Shown in pieces: positions 26,601-39,903 of a DNA stretch of 64,000 bases. This DNA is from Plectrocnemia conspersa (lineage: Eukaryota > Arthropoda > Insecta > Trichoptera > Polycentropodidae). The notes under the pieces were generated by a model that worked only from the letters and a program-made list of their open reading frames with translations, did not search any database and was not told the DNA's origin. Each line of letters starts with the position of its first letter. Position 1 is the first letter of the stretch. The stretch covers positions 682,001 to 746,000 of the forward strand of contig VTFK01000093.1 of NCBI GenBank assembly GCA_009617715.1, in the 5' to 3' direction. Both the position numbers and the translations under genes were made by a program.

Positions 26601-28715
26601 AAAGCATTCCAGTGGTTCTCAAAGTATTAATTGATCAAAATTATGCTATAAAACCTAATATCAAATATTTATATGAATTTTACCTTTATCTCCATTAAAA
26701 AAAAAGATGACGTCCCTGGGACTGAAAATCTGTTTCAGGCATACGAGCCTGAAGGGTTAATGAAATTGAAATATTAAAAAACGACCACTGACTGGCCAAC
26801 TTTTGCCGACATGCACTTAGTTTCTACAGCTTAAATAAAGCGAAATTAATTTCGGTTTCTTTGCAATGACATCATATGAATATTTTTTAAAACTAACAAA
26901 ATCGAGAAAAATCTATATTTCTCGTTAATTTCAAATACTGAAGTAAATACCTCGCAACTCATTGAAAATGTATCCAATTCATTCTTCAATGACGAAATCG
27001 GCAAATAGATACAAATACCAATATATCTAATTTCGTCACCTAAAGGGTTAGAAAAAACGTGTATTTGTAAATAATATTTTTCTGTTATGTCTTTCTAGAT
27101 CGACGAGTGGGACGATCTCTCTCACAAGACATGCTACCGATGTACGGCGAAAGTGGCCGAGTTCCATGAGTTTGCCGATAAGTGCATCGATACACAGAAG
27201 AGTTTATTTAAAAAACTAGGAAAAAAATCAATCAAATGTTCGGAGCGAACGAAAAAGACCCGCGAGGATTGGGAAAAAACTTTGGCTGATAAAAATATAT
27301 CCAATGATCAGTATTGCGACGAGTTGGTGAAAAAAGCCTTAGAATCTCTGTCGACTTTCAAAGGTGAAGATATGAAAGAAGACGAACCGTTAAAACCCAA
27401 GAAGACTCCTTTGAAAGACTTGAAAATCGTACTGACAAAGTTTGAAAAACCAAATCTAGTAAAAGAACTACCGAAGGAGGCTCTACTGAAAACTAATCTG
27501 CGTAATAAATCGAGTAGAAATAGTCAAGAGTCGCTTCCTCAAGATGTGAAAAATGATGAAAAAGATAATACAATAGATAATAAAGATGAGAAAAAACCTG
27601 AAGAGCTATCGGATAATATTACGTTCTTTGATGTAACTGATGTCGATTCGATATATTCTTGTAAGACTTGCAACAGAATATTTGTTCAAAAAGATAAAAT
27701 TAAAAATCACAAATGTAGCCAAGTAGATATTAACGATAAAGCTAAAGTAGATATAGAACAGATTTCACAAAAAGATTTACCTTCTACTTCTAAGACTAAC
27801 GTTTTACCTATTCCAAATGTCATGAATAATACGCAGCAGTTACCGTATTTAGTTAAAACTTTGGACAATAATTTAATAGTTTTGCCACCTAACTACTTAC
27901 AATGCAATCAGAACGTACTAAATATGATACCTCAAAACATGTTAAACTTGAATGCAAATATATTAAAAACTTCAACCGAAGTTCCTCTCAATCAAGAAGA
28001 AGAAGATATGTCCATAAGCGTTTTGTCCGAAAAGATGAAGTCTGTAAAAAAAAAACAAATTGAAAAAAAGGATAATAAAGCGGAGCCATATCCTGTCGGA
28101 TTATTTTACAGGAAGTCTCAAGAAAATGCGGAGCTGGCAACTTCCAAAAGTGTATCAGTTAAAGATAAACCTATTGTAGAAATGGACAAAAACAAGAAGT
28201 ACAAAATAAAACCTAACGATCAACCGGGTAAAATAATAATCGCCACCGTTGACAGGAAAGAATGCTTAGAAGAGGATTCGCCGCTGGTCGATAAGAGAAT
28301 CAGTCACAAGAAGCAGAAGAAGAATCACAAGAAGCGCGGAACTTCCGCCAAGCAGATAAACGAGACTGCCAACAATGATATGTCGAAAAGTACTGAAAAC
28401 GGCGATTATTTTACGTTTTTGAATATCGATCCTATATTGTTGGGCGATCCTTCTTACGTTTTGCCGACAACAAACACTGTTCAAGAGTCGCAGGTGTCAA
28501 CGACTGATATAAATTCGCATTCGGATAAGTTGAAGAAGAAAGGGAAAAACAAGCAGACGCACGAACAGAACACTTGTAACATTTGTGATTTGGTATTCAA
28601 CGATATAACATTGTTTATCAACCATATACAAACACATTTTGACGATCCTCCACAAGAGAGTAGTAAACCGGTTGAAGTTAAACGTCGGGGGAGAAAACGA
28701 AAAAATCCTATTTAA
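23640..28715 (+). CDS. ZAD (zinc-finger-associated domain) C2H2 zinc-finger protein, two exons
   Basis: ZAD proteins are insect nuclear DNA-binding factors that dimerise through an N-terminal C4 zinc-binding domain. Exon 1, 23640-23765, gives 42 residues beginning MLSSSVLSKECRLCG and containing FVNIFGAMGLAGKIKILLP. Exon 2, 27099-28715, resumes with IDEWDDLSHKTCYRCTAKVA. Together they restore the full ZAD pattern: CRLC at residues 11-14 and CYRC in exon 2, with the usual KI...LP spacing. Both junctions are phase 0, and the intron is 3,333 bp. The product is about 580 residues. After a long lysine- and acid-rich linker there is a finger-like motif near residue 230 (CKTCNRIF...HKC), one good C2H2 finger near 534 (CNICDLVF...HIQTH) and a basic end (RRGRKRK), perhaps an AT-hook. 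Few fingers for this class; ortholog and target not identified. The first in-frame ATG of exon 2 (27153) is not the start. Confidence 0.88.
25930..26145. repeat. MITE-like repeat inside the ZAD gene intron
   Basis: The right part contains GTGTATTTTTCAGTGAAGTT followed by ATATTTTCAC. This matches the terminal inverted repeat of the element at 37530-37928. The left part (CAGTGAAATCATACCGG, then GGTAGATATATATTTTTAT) matches internal sequence of that element in inverted orientation. The copy looks rearranged or truncated. No coding capacity. Confidence 0.5.
26220..26385 (+). repeat. Foldback-MITE end, family shared with 46400-46620
   Basis: The stretch from GAGAATATTGGTTAAAGTAT through AAACCGAATTTTAGTCAACA to ACAATTATCACTTCACAGAA and AAAAGCAATAAAATTGTGTT is repeated at 46390-46620. 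There it appears in both orientations as part of a palindrome. It ends in a GC-rich block (CCGCGACGGCGCCGACACAT). This looks like one arm of the same non-autonomous element. Confidence 0.6.
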
Positions 28716-31700
28716 TTATAAATCCGGAGCTATATTGAATGTATATAAATGCTCTCATATAATTGCTTCATAGTAAATAAGGGGTTCGTCAGAAGTTTTG
28801 TTTTAAATAAGTAGATTCCATCAATATTTTATAGCTAATTCACATTACTTTTAATTCATAAATATCTGACAAGCGAATTTAAAACACCTTACTTTTGATA
28901 GATGGATGTACATTTATAATTCCATAGTTCATGTCTTGTAAACGAGACACGTCACATTTTTATATATTTAGAGATGGATTATAATTTTAAATTTGTATAA
29001 AAGGTGAAACGTGACGAATAATCCATTTCAGATGATTTTCAATTTAAATTGTATCAGTGTATTTGCATATTTTTTCTGAGAAAATGACAAGACACTCACT
29101 CTATATTAGGGCTTTTGCTTCAAAAAGCAACTAGTAGTAGTTTAATGTGGAATATTATTACTCTAAGATAGTTCATGAAGTAGAATAGGCAGCTAATCTG
29201 CAAATAATACTATCATCTCGTAATCCTTGTTATAGATTTGTCGGGACTACAAAAATTTCACGTCGAAATTGACATTAGAAAATATAAGTTAAAGATAATT
29301 TATTAAACTAATATTTCTAACGATTTTTCTTTCATTTGATGCTTATTTGTAAAAAGCCTTTTTGCCATCTGATTTTTTAATCATAGTAATGTTTTATTCA
29401 ATGTATTTTGCAGCAATTCTTGATATATTTTTGTAAGTTAGGCTTTAGAATTTATCTAAAAATAGGTGTTTCTTCTCTGGAAAATAAAAAAGAGATTTTT
29501 TTAAAACTATATTAGAAAAGTATTTGGTGATCTTTATTTATTTAACTGAAAATACTCTGCCTCCTAAATTAATATATTATAAAATCGATACTTGTGTTTG
29601 AATCAGATAGTGTGATGTATACTTTATATACATTCTATATTTTGTAATGGTTATTAAAACTAGTTAATACATTTCAAATTTTTATGTTTAAATATTAAAT
29701 ATATATATGTATATGTACATTTATAAGAAATATATTTCAAAGGTGATTGATTTCCAAATTGCCTCAATTATTTATAGTTACATATACAAATTATGTGTAA
29801 ACTGTGTATTTTGAAATTAATTGTTACTGTCATTGTTAATTTATTTTAAAATACATTCGTGTTTGATTGTATTAACAGAAAATTATGTTTCTCATTGTTA
29901 GTCTTTTTAATGCATTAAAATACGTATTACGATTCTAAGATGAAAATTAAGTATTATTTTGTTGCATATGCATGAAAATAGCTAAATTATATTTCTCTAC
30001 TTGAGAAACCACTAGTATTTATGAATAAGAAACAATTATGTATATTAAATTTTAGAAAAAAGTATACATATTCTGGTGGTACCCAATAACGGATTTGTAC
30101 CTGAATTTTTTTTTATTTATATTGTATACATTTTTCATGTTAAAAGCGTACAAAGGTATATATTATATTAAATCAAAATATATAGAAATACATTAAAATT
30201 ATGTATCATTTGAACCTTTCAAGTTACTATGTATTTTTGTGTATTTTTGGATATATTTTTGTTAATTTTCATTAATAAACATATTTGGAATTTAATGGTT
30301 TATTTTTACAATTAAAACATCCATCGTTTATATTCCAGCATTTTGAGAAACACTGATTATTTAAAATTGACAAAACATTTATTTTTAAATGTAAATGTAA
30401 GCATTCATAAAGATTAAACTGAAAGCGAGAATGAATCGTTAGTTTGTTTCGCAGCGCTTGCTGTGCCAATTTTGAATTTATCCCATACGGATCGATGCTC
30501 CAACTTACGACTGCTCTGAAAAAAATTACGGCGGTATACGCCGCTCTTCATAGCATTATAACTAGCATTTTTTAAATTGGAAAATTTTACATTTGCTCCT
30601 AATCTGACGGTTTTTATAGATTTTTTTATATGTTCAATATTTCACTTAAATTCATAACATTGTTAACTTTGCTTCCCCCCATACAATTATTTAATACATG
30701 TCTACAATATGCGAAAACTTACCGGGGCGGGCGGCCCCTTTTGACACCTCCCCAGCTATGCTATATTCCCTTCAAATACAAAAAAATGTACAAAAGTCAA
30801 GTTTGATAAAATATGTTAAGCTCATTAGGCATTTCATTACTTAAGCAGGTGCTCGACTTGAAAAACAATGGAGAGCATCTATTGTATCTTCAACTTTTAC
30901 CAATTCTAAGAAACTGGTCAAAAATAATTTTATCTATAGAGGTGGCATTTTATGAACGGTTGGGTCGTAAAATCAGCAGTTGTTAAACTGTTGTTTATTG
31001 TTTTCATATATTCAACTTTAACTATTAGCTATTCGTGAATTATTATTTCTTAGCGCATTCAGCTTAAAAACACTGGGGGACAATTAATTTGTTCTTTATT
31101 TATTCATTATGGCCAAAACTTGGAAGCACTCTGGTTACACTGACGTGACGGACAGCACATTTTTTTGGTGGATCTTAATGAGAAAACAACGGCCGGTGGT
31201 GCATTGTCCACCGTTCACTCGCTTATATTTCAATAACAAATATGTAAACTCTATACACTTTTAATAAAAATACTAATGCAGTGGCTCAATCTATATGTAA
31301 TTACCACTTGTCACCATCCGTCCACCAAAACCACATTACACGAACGGTCCTTCTATCACGAAGATACTGCCCCAAGCAAATGCCACCTGGGGCGCTTCGT
31401 CTCCAAGCTACGCCATTGGGTCTGAGACGCTAATATACGAAGCTGCGTGTTGCAATACCTATTGATATAAACGCCATTTCGCTGCAGTCAAACATAAAAT
31501 CATTTTCTTCCAGCAGCACCACTGTCTCGCAAAATAGACGCTAATTTCCACATCTTTTATTTCTCGGCTCCATATATACTCACATATGTTTATTTATTGA
31601 CTTTTTATCTAATCGATATTTATTTAATGCTTTTCGGCCATTTTTAGATACTAACTCTTATAAGCTAACTAATGTTTTTATTTGTTACACCATATTTAAG

Positions 31701-31981
31701 AAAATATAACAACTCTGACGCTACCTGCTCGCGTTTATGTGATCTTATGTCGATAAATGCACGTGGATGCTGCCTATTTTTATCTTACAATTCAATCAAT
31801 GAAGGGGGATATTAATATTAAATTGATAATTAATAATACATTTTTTTAATGACGTATATTTATTATATTAAGATATCAAAAATAAATATAACATATTTTA
31901 TATTTGTTTAATATTTAAGGAATTTAAATAAACATATTAATTCAGAACATTTATTTTTAGCATTATATTTGACAGTTGATA
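28716..31981. other. Spacer after the ZAD gene
   Basis: The first part is probably the 3' UTR of the ZAD gene. AATAAA occurs at about 29483 and another AATAAA lies near 30275. The rest is AT-rich. It includes a CCTTTTGACACCTCCCCAGC-type block near 30735-30760, which also occurs near 48628-48652, the inverted repeat copy at 31136-31325, and a GC-rich MITE end near 31370-31425. No gene is seen. Confidence 0.55.
31136..31325 (-). repeat. Inverted copy of the interspersed repeat at 22010-22260
   Basis: Read on the minus strand this segment matches 22010-22260, including TTTGTTATTGAAATATAAGC and the block AGTGGTAATTACATATAGAT. It starts next to TGACGTGACGG, which corresponds to CGTCACGTCA at the other copy. 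Two dispersed copies in opposite orientation indicate a transposable element or SINE rather than local duplication. Confidence 0.65.
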
Positions 31982-32570
31982 ATGGCAACACTCGAGTTTT
32001 TGACGCAGAATTCGACTCTGATGGCGAGAATTGTCAATACCGGATCGAGCGCCCTAGAGTTGCGGATCGTAATTGAAGAAGAGTTAAAAATAATCTCAAA
32101 TGAAGAATGGCTTGCAAAAATGCTAAAGAAAATCAAAGAACAGAGAATAAATCTGAGCGTATGTATCAATAACAGTTTATTACTATGAGTATGACAGCTA
32201 CATTGGTTTCAATGATTTAATACTTTATATTTATTTTATAGGTTGAAATAATGCAAATAAAATATGAACTGGAATGCAAAATTAAGGAAAAAGAAAATGC
32301 CATTATTATAGAAAGTTCAGTTGAAACTTATGACGATAATACAACTTCTGTCGATGTTGAGATGTTAGATCAGGAAAAATCTGCTATCAATACTAAAGAA
32401 TTGGATTTAAGCGTGCTTAAGGATTTTTACAGTGGTATTATTTTATGAGATAACTTAACTTTGGTTTATGAGATTAAATTGATTGAATTTATTATATTTT
32501 TATAGGTTCATGCAATCGACAATATGACGAGGAAGAAGAAGATGAAGACAATTTTGATTTGCATTTGTAA
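31982..32570 (+). CDS. Unidentified 144-residue coiled-coil protein with acidic tail
   Basis: Three plus-strand exons with matching phases: 31982-32158, 32242-32434 and 32506-32570. The product begins MATLEFLTQNSTLMARIVNT. Residues from about 30 to 85 are strongly helical and charged (EEWLAKMLKKIKEQRINL, then IMQIKYELECKIKEKENA), suggesting a coiled coil. A Ser/Thr/Asp-rich middle follows, and the tail reads QYDEEEEDEDNFDLHL. There is no signal peptide, membrane segment or known catalytic motif. The small intron-bearing structure and clean splice sites support a real gene. I do not recognise the family. A subunit of a chromatin, transcription or kinetochore complex would fit such an architecture, but nothing in the sequence proves it. 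The first ATG at 31976 is in frame two codons upstream and is an alternative start. Its 3' end converges on USP8. Confidence 0.72.
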
Positions 32571-33413
32571 ATTTTGTGATATTTAGACAATAATATTTTA
32601 TTTTCTACTTATGAACAATGTAGGTTTTAAATACATTTTTCAAATATTTTATTGTTTGTTGTTTTACATTTATTTTTTCCATATTAAAATATTATGTATG
32701 TGGCAGTTTAAGCCTTTGCCTTGTGTATAACATATAAATTACTATGGATAGTGATGTATTTGATTGAGGATGCTAGGGGGAAGTAATATTACGAAAAAGT
32801 TATATAAAAATAAATTGTTTTATTTTTTTACGCCAACACCTTGCTTTGAAATATGCTATACAGTGAACAGTTTAATGCCTTCACAACTAACTGCCTTCCA
32901 TTGCAGGACTACTATCCTTGAAGTTTGTGGCAAACCAACTTAATAAATTAACTATTTTTTATTCATTATCTTATCAATTAAGTAAAATAATTGTCCTGCA
33001 ACTAGCATCTTTCCTTGAATTCAGAAATTTATTTCTTGTTTTCGATGCATATCTTGTAAGTACTTGAATTATATTGAAAAATATACTGCTGTTATCTAAA
33101 CAACTATTAAGTTGAGTTGACCTAAAATATTGAAAATAGCTAGTTAGGCATACAATATCATACTTTTATCTCTCACTCACTCTCGTCACTTAACATGCGA
33201 CCAAGCAAAAGGTAAAATATCTCACCGACTATAGCTAGTGTTTCATTTAATATTTTAGTGTATCAGATAAATAGAATTATAGTGTAGATTGAGATCTTTC
33301 AATTAAACAAATGCATAAGATTGCATTTTCTCTTCGCATCATATTAAAAAAAAAAAAGCAAATTAAAGATAATATATTTGGTAACATATAAATAATGTAA
33401 CATAATATTTTCT
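32571..33413. other. Shared 3' region between the 144-residue gene and USP8
   Basis: This 843-bp convergent spacer holds AATAAA on the plus strand near 32811 and TTTATT (AATAAA in reverse) at 33028-33033. It is AT-rich and shows no further gene. Confidence 0.5.
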
Positions 33414-35276
33414 CTATTGCTGCAAGGCACTATCAGTCGTGTAAAATAAAATATATGCAGCACTCGACACAACATCATTCGACGATATCTCGGTGACCGA
33501 ATGATCGTCAAACTTGAACCATCTGAAATATAATCACAACCGAATATAAAAATCAATTACAACCAACATTAACCACACAATCAAATACTTACTTTGAATA
33601 GATACTGCTTTTACAGAAAGCAGTATAATGGCCACCCTCCATCGAACCGTAATGATTGGAGACACCGTACAGATTGTACATCGTCTTTTGTTTGTTTTGA
33701 TGTGAGGGTAGTGCATAATAGTTCATGTCTAGGTTTTTAAGCGGAAAGTCTATGTATGTCTGCTTTTTTCTGTATATGTTTGAGTTATAGTCTTGATCTA
33801 CGTAAAACCTCTTGAAGTGTATCACAAGAACGGGAGGCAATTTCGATATGTCTAATTTCTTTATGGCGTTTCGTTTCTCTTTACAAAGAGGACAGTTCCA
33901 TCCGATAATGTTTTCATCACTCAGGTATAGTTCTAAACAGTCCTGTAACAATATATTATTTCACATATGATATACTACACAATATATTTTATTATTAGGT
34001 TGCTGTGTAATATGTCAATTCATTACAAAAAGCATTATTAATTATGATATAAATAATCCTTTTCATGAGAAATAGACAGTCTATTATTAATATATGGCGT
34101 TGCACAATGAATGACTCAAATTACTTGATCTGCAAGGAGCAAATTATTGTAAGGATTCAGATCGAGAACATACTGTCAAAAATGTGCCAGAATTTTGCCA
34201 CATTATCGAGAAAATGGTTCAAAATGTCTACTGTAAACAAAGTATACTGAGAGCGAATATTACACAGGTATGGATTTTATTAGCAATAAAAAGTTAATTT
34301 CTTTCAATGATCGATAGACTTTATTATTATAAAGAAGATGGAAACGAAAACTGTGTGCTCAAAAAGAGACATTCTATGACGTTAGAATTAATAAACTCTT
34401 TCCCACGCTTACTAATCCGTGACTATGTTAAATAAAAATATCACTTTAGTAATATTTTACAGACTTTGTACTAACAATTTCCTAATATCCTTCATACTTA
34501 CACTAAGCGAACACTTATTTGCATTGCTTGGAAGTTCTAGAGATAAGTTTGAAAAAGTGTCATAAGTAACACTCTCTTTGCCGCAAATCAAGCATTTCAC
34601 TGTCGATTTGATTTGTCCGTAAAACAACTTCAAGATGAGACTTTCTTTGGACTTGGTGTATTCCAGCCAAGCCTTGTCCGCAGCAGCTAGTCTATCCTAT
34701 AAAAATAAAACATATTATAACATGTCATAAACTTTAAAATTTATTTTTTACTATACTTACTGAATGTATATGCTGATTGGCGGATATTTGAAGATCATCA
34801 TGTAGCCAGTCCATCAGAATTGTGAGAAACTCGTGAGAATCTTGTTGTTCGATGCCTCGGAACATGCTCTTGTGTCTTCCGACAATGTTCTTTAAAGTTA
34901 AAAAAACACAAATTATGATGTTAAAAATATTAATCTCTACATATTGTATAATACGTACTCTTAAATCTTTCGGTGATATAAATCGATATTGTCCGGACCA
35001 TAGAGCTTTAACGACAGCCGCTATTTCTTCAGCTATTGCACCATGAGTCTTGTTATCTTTGTCGTTTCTTGGACCGACATTAATGTGTTTTCTAAACAAT
35101 GATATAATTTAGTATTTATTATTTCGATTCGAGTGATGATTATAACATATATTTTTTATACCTATATAGTCCGTCACAAAAATATTTCCCTAAATAAGAA
35201 GTGTTGTTTAAACATTGTATGATAGAATTCATATAACACGTGTTTCCTAAATTTTTGAGACCCGTTAATCCCCTTC
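33414..35276 (-). other. USP catalytic domain of USP8
   Basis: Six exons encode the complete peptidase. The Cys box reads [20 protein letters not shown], with the catalytic Cys in NTCYMN. The QQDSHEFL motif follows. A CLICG pair and a CPLCK pair form the zinc-binding fingers. The His box is [16 protein letters not shown], and the final WFKFDDHSV supplies the catalytic Asp. It ends with [15 protein letters not shown]. All residues expected for activity are present. Confidence 0.96.
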
Positions 35277-38200
35277 CTAGAAATAACAAATATATATTAA
35301 ATACCCTATTGTATTTCAATGAAACTTTTAATAACAATGTTAATATTTCGTCTTATCAAAATATTTGGTCTTACGTAACTTTCTTATAAAGGTTCTGTCA
35401 CTTATTATAAGCAGTAAACAATCTATTTTGTAACAGTGAGCCTAATGGAGAACATATTGTCTTTTATACACAAAATGATATATATATATATAGATCAGGA
35501 TAGATTGCTTAGTGCATTATCAGAATAAAGGATGCATTTTTGGCAGAAATTGCTTAATCGATTTTTTTATTTTATATTATAGAATTTACATTTTTATTGT
35601 TGCATTTCAATTATAACGTGCGATTTAAGCCAGGGTTATAATTATAATATTATTAATAAAAATTCTATTTTGATGGTCAAATTCAAAATCGTGTTTAATC
35701 GTGTCAAATTCAAAGTGTCATTTAGGTTTCAGGAAAGTCAGGAAAAATCTAGATTGCAATAGTGTATTTTTTAAATAATAATTGTATACAATACAATAAA
35801 AATTGAGAATTCGATTTTATGGATTTCTCTTTGTACTTTATTTATGTAAATGGAAACTTTAAAAGTCTGTCTTGAAACATATAAATATGAAATCAATTTA
35901 TTGATTCGAGAGATGATGCCAGTTGTAGCATACCTTAAGCAATTTTAATTTCAATACACCAATCATAAGGACAGTTGCTTATTAACAAATAAGTATTTAA
36001 GAATACAATATAAATGGGGACAAAACATTAGAGCTTGTTTTTATTAACTTTGATTAGCCATAAAATAGACGCACAAAACTTGCATTATAATAAAGTTTTT
36101 GTAGTATTAGATATTTAGCGTTAAAACATAATGGTAGTTGGACATTGTTTCAGTGGATTAAAGGATCTAGGTCAGTTTGGTTACCAAAAGTTTAAGGAGA
36201 CTATAAACTGACATAAACATTTGATATTTCATTTGTAACAATTTAATCACATTAAGTGGACTTACTTTACCCAACAGAATGATAATAAAATGTGATGAAA
36301 ATTTAAACTTAGTTTTCATAAGCAACACCATTTTAATACAACGTCAGAGCTCAACATGTTGTACGTAGAAAGCGGGAACATTAACACTAACAGAACTACG
36401 AGCACGACATGAAACACTGTAGTGATGACGAAAATTGTTGACATAACAAAAACAGAATTACGTATAATATTTGATTTCTATATTTTATTCCGAATGATCT
36501 GGACGCAAGCGAGTACACTCGGCGATCGTCGATCATCGTTTGACTGAGTTGGTATGTGTTCACGTGTTTGCGAACGTACGAGACACGCGGGGAAATTAAG
36601 AAAAGATCGCTCCCACAATTTCTAAATCTTTAAAACACACGAGCGAGTGTGCGGAGTATGGCTTCCTGATTAAGAAGCCTCACATGTAGACAATGTACAA
36701 ACATACCGTTAAGAGTTATTCGAATATTAGTTTATTAATTAACGGAGTGGATCAATGTTACGAGCAATGTCAATTTCATGTAAGGGCTCCTTAGTGAGTT
36801 GACATTTAGAAAATATCACGTTTTTCTAATATAGTACACAATATGACACATCAAAAGTAATTCATTTATACTACAATGAAACACGGATGTACTTTTACTT
36901 TTTTAGTACTTTTCTTAACACTAGATTTACGGCACCCATATAATTGACGGGTTTCTGATTTGATTTGTATCAGACAGTATTTTTTCTGGGGGTTTTTTTA
37001 CGACTTTTTATATTTGAACAATGCAAATATATTAACAATATTTTTATTTTCAGAAATCTGGTCATTATATACCTATTTGACACCCATCAAATTGATGGGT
37101 TTTTAACCGTAAACCTATTGTTAATAAAACCGAGATAAGTATATTTTTAAGTTTACTAATAATTACAAAGTGAACAGGACTTTAGGATAGATTAAGAAAA
37201 TATAGAAGAATCTATATATTTTAGTTACTATATAAAACATTTAAAGGTGGAAAATTAATATTTTTATATACATATAATTTTCCAAAATTTGGCTTTATTA
37301 CAAAAGTAAAACAATTTATATATTTATAGTATTTGCAAAAGGTAAGTCAAGAGTAGAAGGCATTTCTGAAAATCTTCAATATTTTTTAAGCAAAAATATG
37401 AAATTTCGCTTTAGTAGAGAAAGGATATTTAAGAATATTTATTTATTGTTACTAAAAAAAGTCAGTAGTTCTGGGAGTTAATATTTTCTTGTAAAGAAAA
37501 TTCAATTATTGTTTTTTTAAATATTTTACAGAGAATGTGTATTAAACAGTGAAGTTATATTTTTACTAGCATAAATATAATTTCACTAACTCACCCAGTT
37601 AAAATGTATCAAACAATTGATTTGGAATTTCACTGTTCACTATCAGTAAAGTTGTATTTGTTCACAAATAGATGATCTGGCACGTGTATTTTCACATGAT
37701 CAGATTCTCAGTATTGTGACGTTATATCGAATTAACACAATGAAAGTATATGGACGTTTTGCAACTGTCAAATTTAGTTTCTTAGATATTTTAGTGTATC
37801 ATATAATTTCACTAGCACCTATCAGTTAAATTATTTTTGTTAGTAAAAATATATATCTACTGGTAAAAATATTAAATATTCAGATATGAAAATATAATTT
37901 CACTGGTAATACACATTCACTGTATTATACACCACTGGTAAAAAGTTTAAGACCAAAACCTGCAACGACATTCATTATCACGAATCCACCTTTATTTATT
38001 ATAACTATTAAAAATATTGTTATCCAATTAAAGAATATACTATTTTCTGTATTATCAATAATAATAATTAAATATTTTTTTAGACTCGTCCTTTCTTATT
38101 CTACATAAAGGGTCATAAGAGAAATGTGTGTGACTAATTCGGTCCAGTTGTTAAATATGCGATGGCGGAAGTTTAACAACTTTTTTATTTTTTTAATCTA

Positions 38201-39872
38201 TGCACATTCATTTACGTGTATTCTAAACTATACAAGTCACAATCTGGATTTTTTTTAGAATAGCAAGTGCTACCATGTGCAGACATTTAAACATGCAAGG
38301 TTTTATTTTCCAACAAGACAACACTCCATAATTTGTGCACGAGGTTTATACAAATAAAGGAAGAAAAAATAATATTATAAAATATGATTTGGCCACCCCA
38401 ATCGCCAGATTTAAATCTAATTGAGCTTTTAGGGGATGAGCTTGATCAAAAAATTTGCCAGCACTTACTGATTTCCCAAAAAGCCTTATAGGAACAATTA
38501 CAGAGTAGGTGGGCTAACATACCAACCACTACATTGAAAAATTTAATTGTTATAATGCCAAGAATAGTTAAAGCCGTATTATCTAATAATAATAGATTTT
38601 TTGATGAAAAAGTAATTAAAAGAAAAATATTATTTTGTTTCAAAAATACTATTTAAAATTGTAATTTTAAGTTTAATGGTAAATATGTATTTGATTTCTA
38701 ATATAATGTTGTTTTTTTATAATTTATATTAAAATATCAACAAAAAATAGTTTGGTCTTAAACTATTGACTGATAGTGACTATATTTTAATTAACAAATC
38801 CAATACCTTATAAAATCTTCAAAAAATATACCCAAATTTTAAAAAAAACATGCTTACTTGATTGCCCCAAGCTCCTTGAAAATCCCTGTATTTATTTTGG
38901 ATATTTTCTACGTATGCTGTGGTGCTGTTTAGAGGTTTTGTAGTCCTATCAAACTGTGGCACGTCAATGTTAGATTTTGAATCAAAGTTCTAAACATTTA
39001 GAAAAATATAATTAATACGTTTAAACCACATATAAAACTTATAAATTATCTAAAAATTAAACCAAAGTACAAGAGCCTAATTAAATTAAATTAACGGATT
39101 TATAGTTCATCTCCATAGAACTAAATCACAAGTAATAGCGAGAGAATGTTTTAGTTTTAAATTTATAAAATTGCTACCTTTGTGTCTTTGATGGCTGCAC
39201 TAGAATTGTTTATTTCATAAGAATTGACTTCCATTTCCGGAGAAGAGTTTTCTTTCTCAGTTTCATATTGCTGTTAAAAAAAGTCATCATGTAAATACAT
39301 ATATACATATAAAGCAGCATTCGTACATACCTGAAATAACAACTTCTTTTTCTCTCTAGCATCTGCAAGAATCTTCTCTCTATCCGCTTGCATCATTTCT
39401 CTTTGCTTTTCAAGAGCGGCCTTTTCTTCTTCGATGCATTTTATTTTATTCTCTTTAGCCAGAGCTTCGGCAGCCAAGTTTCGCTCCATCTGTTCACTTA
39501 TTTCTGCGGTATTATAAATAATAAATTTCAGATTCAAGCATGGCTGTTTGTATCAAAGTTGATTATATTTACCGTCAGTTGCCAGGTTATTGTCGGTGGG
39601 ACTCGAGTTACCACTAGAAGGCTCTGTGCTATCACTGATTGGCGATATTTCAGAAGCTTTGATAATTTCTTCTCTCTTCTTATACTCTTTCAGTTGATCT
39701 CGCAATTGCTGATTTTCAAGAGCCATGTCGCGCTGCACGTTTTCTAACTGCATTATTTCTGAGATGAGCTCTTGTTCGCGGAGTTGATTTGATTCTAATT
39801 GGTTGTCCGATTCTTCTTCCGTAGTAATTCTTAATTGTTCCCAGTTCTTAAAAAAATAAAATTAATATAAAC

Positions 39873-39903
<31 letters not shown>

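Larger units (their letters stand above)
35277..38857. other. Large USP8 intron interval with repeats and an unlocated exon
   Basis: Contains a MITE-like element (37530-37928) directly followed by a Tc1-like element (37930-38780). The rest is AT-rich, apart from a CpG-richer patch near 36490-36660 whose role I cannot tell. The phase mismatch across this interval shows that at least one USP8 exon is hidden here. I could not identify it by eye. Confidence 0.6.

Noticed and set aside
27153..28715. Zinc-finger protein starting at 27153
   Set aside because: The reading frame continues upstream to a splice acceptor at 27099 and the ZAD domain needs the exon at 23640-23765.
31982..32570. SNAPC5-like or kinetochore subunit identity for the small gene
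   Set aside because: The only resemblance is a short coiled coil plus acidic tail; no specific motif supports a named family.
36490..36660. Possible missing USP8 exon in the CpG-richer patch
   Set aside because: A minus-strand frame is open for part of it, but no USP8-like motif or suitable pair of splice sites with the needed phase was found.
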